NCBI RefSeq assembly: GCF_019649055.1
Contig: NW_026570345.1
Span: 1 to 64,000 of the forward strand
DNA length: 64,000 nt
From: Paramacrobiotus metropolitanus
Taxonomy: Eukaryota; Tardigrada; Eutardigrada; Parachela; Macrobiotidae
Reading direction: 5' to 3'
Shown here: positions 54,289-64,000 of the stretch, one piece after another
How positions within the stretch are numbered: position 1 is the stretch's first letter
Layout: each line of letters begins with the position of its first letter
The notes under the pieces: model-generated
The model's database searches: none
What the model was told of the DNA's origin: nothing
What the model saw: the letters and a program-made list of their open reading frames with translations, nothing else
Program-made: the position numbers and the translations under genes

Positions 54289-55920
54289 ATGTACACGTAT
54301 AACGAGACAACATTAAATGGCAGTATTTTTCCGCACTACATCAACGGCACCAAGATCGTTCCTCCACAGCCGGAATGGTACTTTACCATCTACACCGTTG
54401 TCACCGTTCTGCACCTCCTACTGAATATTACCGTTTTTGTCCCTTTCATCCTGCAGAGATCCCTCCGTACCCCATTTACTGTCTACGTCATCTGTCTCTT
54501 AATTTCCAACATCATTCAAGGCAGCCTTCTCAACATCCTGGAATTGGTGGGTCTGGATCACGGTGTGGTGACCAACCTGTCGCCGGCGTTATGTGCCCTG
54601 TATGAATACTTGAACACCGTGTTCTCCGGTGGTTTGACGTGCTGTCACGTCCTGATCACGATTAACCGGCTGTGGGCGTTTATCTTCCCGGTATCGTATC
54701 GGCACCATCATACCGGCAAAATGGCCGTTCTCATTTGTGTGCTAATGTGGACGTATGTACATGCTCTGGGTTTGCCGTATTATATTATTCATGAACTGTG
54801 TTACCGGCCGAATGTCCACATTTTTGGGTGTATTGTAAGTTTATTTTGTGATAATTATATGCACACCGCTGGTGTCCTGATACCAGTACTTAATTGTTCG
54901 TGATTATCTCATTTGAACAATTTTCAATCGCGCTGATCGTGTAAAATGTCCTTAGCTTTTCTGACGTTTTTCTGCAGTTAAATGCATAAAGGTAACAATT
55001 TGTTCTTTATTACCTGCATCCTGTTTTTTTCGGCAGCTAAACGAAAATTCTGGAAAAGTTTTCGATGAATACTTATAATGAACGAGACAATATAGTTTCT
55101 TTTATTAAACTCCATTTTATTCCACAAGGATTTCATAAAATAGAAAGCCAGATAATTTGATGAATTTTGTCAAAAGTTTCCCGGCAAACGGCTACGCAGA
55201 AAATCCTGCAAATTGATTTACTTTTCCGGGAGTGGTTTATAATTCTGCAGGCCAAATCACTGAGGCCAAACTCTCTGTTAATTACATTGTACAGATAGTA
55301 TTTTTGGAATGGCATTACTGTGTAACGCATTGTGCATTACTCGGGGGGTTTACTTAATTTTGCGGCGAAATAACATGCTCCTGATTTTTTGCACATAATT
55401 CTTCTGGCATCACTTTCTGCGTAAAACCTTGTAAAAATTGTAGTTTTTGTTCTGGCAAACAAAGTTGTGTGAATTTCTGCAGACTAATGTCACCGCCATA
55501 TCGGCGTGGAACGGCGTGGTCATCGTCACCCTCTACGTCATTCCGACCGCGATTGTCGTCTGCGCCTATCCGTTGTTGTGGTATTTCCACCACAAGCGCC
55601 AGAAAATCGCCCACAGCACTAAACTAGTAACATCTGGCACCAGAAATAGCGAGGCGTTCAGTGCGCTGACCTGCTTGACCATCAGTGTGCTGGTGTGCTG
55701 GGTACCGACGGATATCTACTACTTGGTCAACGATCTAACCGAGCTGGATGTCTCTTTCCTGGATGAGGTGGCGTCGGTGTTGTTTGTCGTACAGGGTACA
55801 CTAGATCCGGTGTTATTTGTGGTGTCTCTCACGGGACTGAAGGAAGCATTATGTAAATTCCCCCGAAAAATTATGGCAAATATTGTCAAAAAATTCCGGT
55901 GTTCCCAAGCGAAAGATTAA
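54289..55920 (+). CDS. Divergent rhodopsin-like GPCR, two exons
   Basis: Exon 1 (54289-54834) starts at ATG with N-glycosylation sites (NET, NGS, NGT) in a short ectodomain. Helices 1-4 follow: TIYTVVTVLHLLLNITVFVP, FTVYVICLLISNIIQG, helix 3 with CHVLITINRLWAF, and MAVLICVLMWTYVHALGLPY. Cysteines before helix 3 (ALCALY) and in loop 2 (HELCYR) can form the usual disulphide. After a 648-bp intron (GTAAGT at 54835, TTTCTGCAG before 55483), exon 2 gives helices 5-7: VIVTLYVIPTAIVVCAYPLL, LTISVLVCWVPTDIYYLV (CWxP motif) and VLFVVQGTLDPVLFVVS, stop at 55920. DRY reads NRL and NPxxY reads DPVLF, so it is class A but divergent; ligand unknown. It lies between two pseudoastacin genes, same strand. Confidence 0.75.
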
Positions 55921-56179
55921 TAAATTATTTAAACCGGCAAACCGAAGAACGCGACTTACATGGTAGCGCGTCGTTTGTCGGGTGTCTGCATGACTGTATT
56001 CATTATAAAATCACAATGCTGAGTCTGGTGAGAAACACTTGACATGCCGCTAGAATCCATTATCCAGCGATTATTAAACGTAATAGCGTTCGTGTTCGCA
56101 AATGTATCCAACGGAAATCCACCTTGTGATCTCAGTTTACTGATCCGGGGAAAAATTTGCACGTTAGCAGAGCGAAAGA

Positions 56180-59100
56180 ATGGCGGCCATCGAAAATTCC
56201 ATTTTGAACGTCCTATTGGTCATCGTGATCACATTATGGCATGCTGACGGTTAGTTTGATTGTAAAACTATTTATTTATAAAACTACTATTGGAAGAACT
56301 ATTTTTAAGTGATTTTTTTCAATAAATATAGGTGCTCGGATGCACAACAGTTCCAGCCATACCCATTCAGGACTGCGAACGGTCAACGTGAATTATGTAT
56401 TCCAAAAGTGGCCAAATAACACGGCGCTTTATTATATCGAGCCGGGAGCGTACAGTGAGTGCTTTTATTTATAACGCATCTGATAAAAACTGTTGTACAA
56501 ATATTTGCTAAGTAAAATTTGAGTAATGTAATTATATTTAGTCTTATTTTTATTTTATTTATAATTTTGTATGATTATTTTTGCGTTGAAGGGTTTTATA
56601 ATGCATATTTTGGGTAGTTTGAGTATTTCGATGATCATAACATGCGTTAAATTCCTGTTGCATAGATGATACGGAATTGGTGTTAATTCGACGCGGGTTA
56701 CTGCGCGTAATGTCCGACATCCACATGTGCGCCACATTCGTCGAGGTACTGCCCAATGATCCGCGGTTTAAGCTGCGCATAACACCGAGAAATTTTGACA
56801 AGTATGTGCCGCATAATCCAGGAGCCGATTATTGTCTTCATGTAATTCTGGGTTGTACACTATTGTAGTGACTCCTTAGCCGAGTACTGCTATTCGTTGC
56901 CGGGAATGGCGGAAATGCAGTACCGGCGCGGCGATGTCGAACAGCGCCTGGTTATCACGCGGGGCCAGCATGGATGCCTGAACAGCCTTCACCGGGTCAT
57001 GAAACTATTCGCGATTGTACTGGGGAAACGTAATGAATATCAGCGTCCAGATCGCGATTTGTATATTGCCCTGAATCCTAGCGCAGTTATTAACCGTAAG
57101 TTCGACTAAGAAAATTAAATAAAAATTAAGCTTGAAATTTTGATCTTCACCAGAAAAAATCAGAATATTTATTAATTTACTATGTTGCAGTGTAGCAGAT
57201 TTAACAGTTTCCGTGTTTTTGACAGCGATGCTGCAGCACGCGTATAGACCTGTAGAAAAAATCAGAATATTTATTAATTTACTATGTTGCAGTGTAGCAG
57301 ATTTAACAGTTTCCGTGTTTTTTACAGCGATGCTGCAGCACGCGTATAGAAAATACGAAACTACCGAGGCGTTCTCGGTGTGCATGTATGATTACTGCTC
57401 CATTACCCACGCGTCGGAGTACGAATATTCCCAAACGGGACAGCCGGCGTTCACTGTGCTCCAGCCGCCGCATTTTATTCCCCAGCTGGAGGTAAGTGTA
57501 GGCGGTAAATAAACATGAAGAAAGTTTGCTCAGACGTCAGGTGTTGCCTGATATATTCCAGCGATTAAGTGAATGCGACTGTCAAGAGTTGATGGATCTC
57601 TATGGATGCCCGACTGAACGATGTGCCAAGCGTACGTACCGAAAAACTAGGCAATCGAGAATAGCAAGCAAAATTTATTCGTAATAAAATTTTTGCTACG
57701 TTTAGTTACCTCCTGGCCATCGGTGCCGTTTGCGGCCGTGGTGGAGTAACGCTTAAAAATATGTTACTTTGCTGATTAAATAATTACTATAATTAATACG
57801 TTTATTACTAATATTAGTATTATTAATAGGTACGTGAACACAATGAATTCCAGACACTTTTTAAATTTATTGAAGACAAAATTTATCAACACCTTTTTTA
57901 TTACAATGTGTGGTAAACCATAGTTATGCTGTATGCATGTTATGCTCTATGAAATAAAACCAGAGCTGATTCGAACAAAATAGTACAGTATATGCGGCAA
58001 ATTACGTGTTAAGTGTTCATTCTGTAATCCAGCTGATATATACTTAGTAATCGTAAATTATATAAACTGTGTTTTTTGTAGCATTGGCGTTGAACAATAC
58101 TTATCGCTGCTGATCTGCTGAATTGCTGTGCTAATCTACAGAATTCACGTACAAATACTGTTAAACAGAGTGTTTTTAATTTGACTTCGTCATTTATTTT
58201 AGTCAACTGTGCTGCCGAAGTTCCACCGGCTAACCCTGCCACCTTTCCCACATTCGCACCCAACCCAACAATCCCAACGTTCCCGACATTCCCCACGTTT
58301 CCGCCTCCTCCACCGGTTCCACCCTTCCAGACATTCCAGCCGTTTCCTACATTTCCCACTTTCCCTCCGCTTCCTACATTCCCGCTTTTCCCCACGTTTG
58401 ACCCCAATCCGCCGGCAACCACACCGGCACCTATGACCTTTCAGCCCTTTCCTACGGGACAGACCTTCCCACCGTTCCCAACTTTCCCACCTTTTCCCAC
58501 ATTTGGCCCCAATCCTCCCGCTACCACACCGGCACCGCTTACCTTTGAGCCCTTTCCTACGGGGCAGACCTTTCCACCATTCCAAACGTTCCAGCCGTTC
58601 CCAACGTTTGACCCAAATCTTTCCATTACTACACCGGCACCGCAGACCTTTCCGCCATTCCCGACGGCGCCACCGGAAGTGACCACCACGGTATCGGTCA
58701 CCGATCCCACGACCACCATCTGCTACACAATGCCGACGGTAACGGCACCCGTGCAATTTGCGGCGGTTACGACACTCCAACCCAGCGTTACCGGAGCGCC
58801 AGTGGCGACCACCACATGCACAACGCAGATCGGTAAAATACTAAATTAGTGTTTAAATGCGTACAATAAAGTGTTTAAATGCGTGTTAAGTGTTTAAGTG
58901 TTAATTAAGTGTTAAGTGTTTAAATGCGCATAAGTTCATTTTACTGGTATAAAGCATTAACCGTGCCTACCGCGAAATACGATGAAATAACCCAGATTAC
59001 AAATTTCAGCAAGGCAACGTTTTTTGTAGGAAACTCTGGAATCGATCGTTTCCAAAGCAGGGCATCATTTCGCGGCGACAACCTAGAGCTTTTCAATAAC

Positions 59101-62100
59101 GTTTTCGAAGCACCGGGTGCGTAATTATTTTTCCATATAATCGAGTTTCTGATTTGCTGGGGTTAATGTTTGGTTATTTATTTAAAAATTTAGCGCATTA
59201 TCGGGAGAAGCGAGCACCCCGCCAGCGGATAAAGAAACGCCCATTCCTTCGCGTCACGGACACCGATCCAAAGTATCAGAAATGGCCGGACGGTATCGTC
59301 AAATACTACATCGACAGCAAATACAGTAAGGCATCAATATCATTCGGCATATACTCTGTATGCGTATAAACATCAAAATCTAACGGATACATAGTTATAA
59401 ATGTACAAATAAATATGCGAAACTTGCAAGAAAGAATACGGAAATACAAAATTTAAAATGTTAAATTAAATAATTTAATAATACGCTACTTAAAATTAAA
59501 AAGTGCCGCATTTTAATTAATAAACTACTTTAGCTCCCATGGAAAAACAGTACATCGAGAGAGCCATCAACACCGTGACCGCCAACTTGAAAGGCTGTAT
59601 AAAATTTGAGCCGGTCTCTCCTGACCTCGAAGAATTCAAGCTGAAGATCACACCGGTGACCGACGACGGAGCGGATGAGAAGCAGTGCTATTCTTTTCCC
59701 GGCATTTACAAGGAATTCATGTCCGGCAAGGAACAGCGCATGGTATTGGCGCGCGGAACACAAGGCTGTCTGGGCGGGACCAAGTACAACATCCTGAAAT
59801 ACTTTGCTCTTGTTCTCGGCCAGCGGACGGAGCATCAGCGCCCGGATCGCGATGATTTTATCGAAATTATTAAGGATAATATACAGGACGGTTAGTCAAA
59901 GTCAGTAAAGCGCTTTCGATGGCGACACTCTCATGTCTGTATAATTAACAGTAAATATTTATTGTGTATCTAAACGTGTTATGCATGTATACCTGAACAT
60001 ACAGTAGAATAACTATATAACTAAAAGTAATTTTAATAAAAAAAACGGTTGCACATACGGAACGTACAGATATACATTGTAAATGTAACTATTCCATGAA
60101 TTTAAGTGGATAGTACCATATTTATTGTGCATTTAAAATTAATCTACAGACTCTGTAAATGGCTGATTAGTTGCTTGTTTCAGTGCAAATTAAACAATTT
60201 TGTGTAATTTTAAAGGGATGGAATTTGCTTATGACAAATATGACTGGAGCACAGCGACGAGTTCATTCAAGTACGACTATTGCTCGGTAAGGCCAGCAGT
60301 TATAAAAGAAGGAACATAATATTATTGTATAATCATATGAACACGGGATTCCGGTTCCGTTCGAAAGGTCACGCATAATCAACCGGAAGTGTTCGCCAAA
60401 CCGGGATTAGAAGCGTTCAAAGTAAAGAATCCGCCGTACCGTATTCCCATGCTGGACTATCTGTCGGAAGGCGACTGCCATGAAATCATGACGGCATACA
60501 AATCCGATAAAAATAAAAAATGCGACGCGAAGCAGTGCGATCCAGGTAGCGTATGATGCCTGAGCTGCAAGCACGCCAAGCAAGGTGTTGTCTGTGTTAC
60601 AGTTAAATGCTTCGACATGACGACAACAACGACAAGCACAAGCACAACCACAACAAAACCGACCACGACAAAGACCTCTCCGACAACCACCACGAAAACA
60701 ACGACGACAAAGCCCACTACGACAACCACATCGACAACACCGTCCACCACAACCAAAACGACGACTAAGCCAACCCCACAACACCCAAGACGACGACGGT
60801 GACAACGACGAAACCGACCACCCAAACGACGACGCCGCCTACAACGAAACCGACAACAACAAAAACGACAACCACACCAACCACCACCAAGACGACCACG
60901 ACGCCAACGACAACCAAGTCGGCAACGACTCCAACGACTACCAAGCCGACAACGACAAAAACGACGACAAAGCCCACAACAACACCGACAACAACGAAGC
61001 CGACAACAACACCTACTACTACGAAACCGACGACAACAAAGATGACGACAACACCTACTACTACGAAACCGATGACAGACCAACAACAACGCCACGCTAA
61101 CGAAAACCGACGACAACAAAGATGACGACAACACCTACCACAACAAAGGCGACCACGAAACCGACGACAACGAAGCCAACAACCACCGCGACAACAACAA
61201 AACCGACGACAACCAAGCCAACAACCGCCGCGACTACAACGAAACCGACGACCAGACCAGCAACAGCCATCGCTACAACAAAAGCAACGACGACACCAAC
61301 CACCGCTAAACCAACTACAACCACATCGAAACCAGCGGCTACAACAACCAAGCCCACAACGAGAATGACGACCCCAACCACCACAAAACCCACAACAGCA
61401 AAGCCCACGCCTACCACAACAAAGCCACCGACGACACCAACAACACCGCAAACCACTGTCACGACTACCAAGACTTCCCCAGTAACAGCGAAACCAACCA
61501 CATCTGCTACCACAAAACCCACCACGAAACCGGCAACAACCATTCCCGTCACCACCAAAACCCCGACCACAATTAAGGCGACTACCCCAAGCACGACAAC
61601 CAAACCAACCACGTCCAAACCAACATCACCCTCAACTGTAGCACCTACGACAACGCAAAAGCCGACCACGAAACCAACGACTCCGGTAACATCTAAGCCA
61701 ACAACTACCGTTGCCACAACGAAACCTACGACAACCACGGCGAAAGCGACCACTGCAGCGTTGAATACCAAGCCGACCCCGACCCGACCCACAACGAAGT
61801 CGACCGTAATATCAACTCCGACTACAACAGAGCCTTCGACACCAACAACGCCTCTGACATCGAAACCGACGACAGTTAGTGTGACCAGTAAGTCGACGAA
61901 TCCGCCAACAATCGGGACTCCAACGACCCGAACATCCATATCTACCACCGCCAGTACGCAGTTTACTGCAACCACGAAAGCGACAATCACGACGGTGGCA
62001 ACTTCCGCCGGTACGTTACCACCTGTGACCGTTGTAACTAATCCGCCAACACCTATGGTAACGCCACCGCCGACACCGATGCTGACGGCACCGCCCGTCA

Positions 62101-62366
62101 CGTTTTCAACGAACTCCCCAACACCGGCACCGACGACTGAGTTTACCACGACAGCGGCATCGATGACCACGCAGAGCAACCAAGAAACGACGACAGTCTG
62201 CTTCAATGTCAACGCTTTGCCTTTTGCGCCAACCACGGTTTCGGTGCAGGCAACGCTCAGTCCGAATAGCAACGGGCAGACTGCCATCGTAGCGAATACG
62301 CTTTGCTCTACGCCATCTCGAGCTGCATCCAACTCGAGATCCAATGAAGGACGAGCGTTTTACTAG
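56180..62366 (+). CDS. Pseudoastacin gene 3: secreted, two inactive astacin-like modules with Phe-Pro and Thr-Lys-Pro tails
   Basis: Exons: 56180-56249 (signal MAAIENSILNVLLVIVITLW), 56332-56454, 56666-56801, 56869-57095, 57328-57491 (or 57226-57491), 57562-57631, 58203-58832, then 59194-59325, 59534-59890, 60216-60286, 60368-60545, 60603-62366. Landmarks: WPNNTALYYIE and WPDGIVKYYID, MCATF/GCIKF, CYSLPG/CYSFPG, YDYCSITHA/YDYCSVTHN, ECDCQELMDLYGC/EGDCHEIM. The zinc helix reads KLFAIVLGKRN and KYFALVLGQRT, so inactive; EYQRPDRD and EHQRPDRD after it keep the astacin pattern. Some introns present in genes 1 and 2 are absent here. REKR (59202-59213) precedes module 2. Tails are FPTFPPFP repeats and TTTKPTTT repeats, each with a CYT/CFN module. 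Frame breaks near 60785 and 61080. About 1,300 codons. Confidence 0.75.
57152..57350 (+). repeat. 102-bp tandem duplication across an intron-exon border
   Basis: Two nearly identical copies cover the end of an intron and the first codons of the exon in pseudoastacin gene 3. Each has its own acceptor (GACAG before 57226 and TACAG before 57328). The offset, 102 bp, is a multiple of three, and the DNA between the acceptors has no stop in frame, so either acceptor gives an open product differing by 34 residues. Confidence 0.8.
58236..58680 (+). repeat. Phe-Pro-Thr repeat tail (module 3A)
   Basis: Short FPTFPPFPTF-type units within longer repeats of about 36 residues starting TTPAPxTFxPFPTGQTFPPF (about 58420, 58525). 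Aromatic every third to fourth residue and proline-rich; followed by the CYTMPT module (about 58721). Confidence 0.85.
60617..62100 (+). repeat. Thr-Lys-Pro repeat tail (module 3B)
   Basis: Long ACN-rich array coding TTTKPTTT-type units, mucin-like with regular Lys-Pro. Two one-base breaks (about 60785 and 61080) move the frame, yet the same residues reappear after each. A final CFNVNALPF module (about 62200) and the stop at 62364 follow. Confidence 0.85.
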
Positions 62367-62656
62367 ATGCTATTTTAATTTTCAAAAATCGACGTGTAAT
62401 CAGCGGTTTTTAGTAAATTATTTTGTGGCGCTGTATTTCTCAATCTGAAGCTTATTTATTTGCCTAAGCGATTTCATTTATTATAACATTCTTCAAAGTT
62501 CACACAATCTTATTGCTAGTTGTAGCAAACCTCACCCATTACTGTTCAGCAGTATAGCAACGGTCATGTACTCTTATTAGATCTTATGATACGAACAAAT
62601 GGTTAGCAGACAATCGTTTACATACATCGTCTGCAAATGCCGGTACATAATTCGAT
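62367..62656. other. Convergent 3' ends of pseudoastacin gene 3 and esterase-like gene
   Basis: A 290-bp AT-rich gap between converging genes. No gene or clear terminator element is seen. Confidence 0.4.
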
Positions 62657-63939
62657 CTAATACGCGCTAGCGTAACCGTCACGCCGTGGTTGAACGTTCG
62701 ATGAGCGTCCCATGGGCATGACGTGCCAGGGCGCTTTACCGCACTGCTCGCTGTAGGTCTTATGGGCTTCAACGATGCCGTCCCAAAAGTCCACCATGGC
62801 GCCGGTGTCGGCACTGCTGCTTTCCAGTTGTCCCGCTTGGGTCAGCTCGAAGAACTGAGGCCGCTGTTTTGAACGGGACCCAATAATTCTTCTAACAGTA
62901 AGTAACCACAATGGTTATTGTCAATCATATTTGTTAGAACGATTTGTTTTCCTGTTTGTGCAACACGCTGGTAAAAGTTTAGCGGCAAATAAGTGTTTCG
63001 AAATATATTAACCCTACCCTATATATGCGACATCTTGCAGCATCTGGCGAATACTACTGATGACCTGTTTATTAGGTTTCAAATGTGGCAACTGTTGGGA
63101 CGGGTAAAATATGTTGCTGACGTCAAATGTATGAAATGCACCTGCACAGTAATAAGTCCACTTGTACAGCAATCAGTTGTAAATGATTTTGAACTGTAAT
63201 ATTACATAAGGTCAACACACCTAAGTTATTCCAGTCCGGATTGTAGTTGAGTCGAAACAGGGTTGTCGCTGCTCCGTTTACATTAGGAGCTCGTTCAGCT
63301 TCATAAAACCGGACTTCCTTGCCGGCCGGGTAGCCCATTAGTGCATCGGTAGCCAGCTGCAAAATTTTGCTCATAATGTGATGTATCCATTTGATCTTCT
63401 TTACATAATTAAAATTAAACTGGTTGGCCCGCGATTCGACCAACAAGGCCCTCTGCAGGAATACATGTAATTGTTGAATAACATTTTAAAGCAGCTGCGC
63501 TTAGTTCGATATACTGTCTCACATAATACAACTTCCACAGCGTTGTCGATCGATCATCAGATGCGGACAGATTGTAATGATCAGCCACTGTTTTCGCCAA
63601 ATCGAGGTTCGGTGTGGTGCAATTTGGCGCGCCGCCGTTGGGCAGAAATTCCTTGGCGATCATGAGTATGATTTGGCCGAAATTAACAGGTGTTTTTGGA
63701 TTGAACAGTTCTGGATGAATAACTGCAAATACATGTAGGAATCAGAGACAAGTGATTCCCAATCGGAATGTCATTACGACGCGTTTGGTACTGCTTAAAA
63801 TCATTGAAGCGTCCTCGTGTAAATATCCCGTAATAATTCCGGGACCCTTTGATGCGTCGACTGCTGCTGCTTGGACGGCCTGGAATGGGATGTCCTTCAG
63901 ATGGATGCCGTCGATCACTAAAGCGTATGGAAACATCCG
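62657..63939 (-). CDS. Carboxylesterase (type-B)-like protein, C-terminal exons, runs off the right edge
   Basis: Minus-strand exons, right to left: one starting at an acceptor at 63939 (FPYALVIDGIHLKDIPFQAV, then GIITGYLHEDASMIL), a second near 63725-63500 (IHPELFNPKTPVNFG, LDLAKTVADHYNLS), a third near 63450-63220 (QLATDALMGYPAGKEVRFYEA, TTLFRLNYNPDW), and a last one from 62893 to a stop at 62657 (MVDFWDGIVEAHKTYSEQCG, APWHVMPMG). The order and phrases (a P-x-x-DG-x-x-L turn, a GxxxxE/DA block, SD-x-x-F-x-P and Yr-F strands, then a late FW helix) fit the C-terminal half of the alpha/beta-hydrolase carboxylesterase family. The catalytic Ser would lie beyond the window edge, and the His loop was not identified in the seen exons, so activity cannot be judged. 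Exon borders are approximate. Confidence 0.5.
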
Positions 63940-64000
63940 CTGAAAATGATTGTAATTAATCGATGTTCTGTTATTTCAAGCGAACCACCCGTCCATTGAA

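Noticed and set aside
58998..59115. Possible extra exon between the two modules of pseudoastacin gene 3
   Set aside because: The acceptors tried led to a stop in the frame set by the upstream donor, while the direct splice to 59194 stays open.
61097..62344. A 415-codon minus-strand frame rich in Val
   Set aside because: Antisense of the ACN-rich Thr repeat; no start context, no domain.
1..64000. tRNA and rRNA genes
   Set aside because: I looked for the usual conserved stretches on both strands and saw none; a covariance-model search would be needed to exclude degenerate copies.

Overview
This is animal nuclear DNA: the genes are split by short spliceosomal introns (about 50-600 bp), most with GT/AG ends, and the families are metazoan (BTB-kelch, rhodopsin-like GPCR, gustatory-receptor-like protein, thyroglobulin type-1, carboxylesterase, astacin). 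No single gene fixes the species. The small secreted paralogues, the compact introns and the divergent GPCR suggest an ecdysozoan, perhaps a tardigrade; that is an inference.

Region 1 (1-9.0 kb) is a graveyard. A non-LTR-type reverse transcriptase with a restriction-like endonuclease end (1-2752, minus) abuts the 3' half of a Ty3/gypsy element (2753-5130, minus). That element is joined to a broken viral packaging ATPase. Beyond it lie decayed intronless genes of large-DNA-virus type: a TATA-binding-protein-like gene, two possible PC4-like genes, and an ADP-ribosylhydrolase joined in frame to a BIR (IAP) domain.

Region 2 (9.0-19.2 kb, minus) is a second, retrovirus-like Ty3/gypsy element with a very long Gag and a Pol whose protease and reverse transcriptase both carry an Asp-to-Asn change at the active site.

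Region 3 (19.7-28.1 kb, plus) is a decayed Polinton/Maverick: integrase, two minor virion proteins (one split by a solo LTR), major capsid protein, adenain-like protease and protein-primed DNA polymerase B. The ATPase and viral genes of region 1 are probably the rest of the same or a related element, separated by the gypsy insertion.

Region 4 (28.3-40.6 kb) has a hAT-type MITE with a perfect 8-bp target duplication, a BTB-BACK-kelch gene, an F-box-like gene with a decayed tandem copy, a gustatory-receptor-like gene and a small secreted thyroglobulin type-1 gene.

Region 5 (40.6-62.4 kb) is the most striking part. Three tandem plus-strand genes each encode a signal peptide and two astacin-like modules. 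All six modules have lost every zinc ligand and the catalytic Glu. Each module ends in a different low-complexity tail (Gly-Met, Asp-Lys-Pro, Pro-Met, Ser/Thr, Phe-Pro, Thr-Lys-Pro), and in each gene a furin-type RxKR site sits just before the second module. They look like a locally expanded family of secreted pseudoproteases with structural tails. A two-exon GPCR lies between genes 2 and 3. A carboxylesterase-like gene (minus) runs off the right edge.
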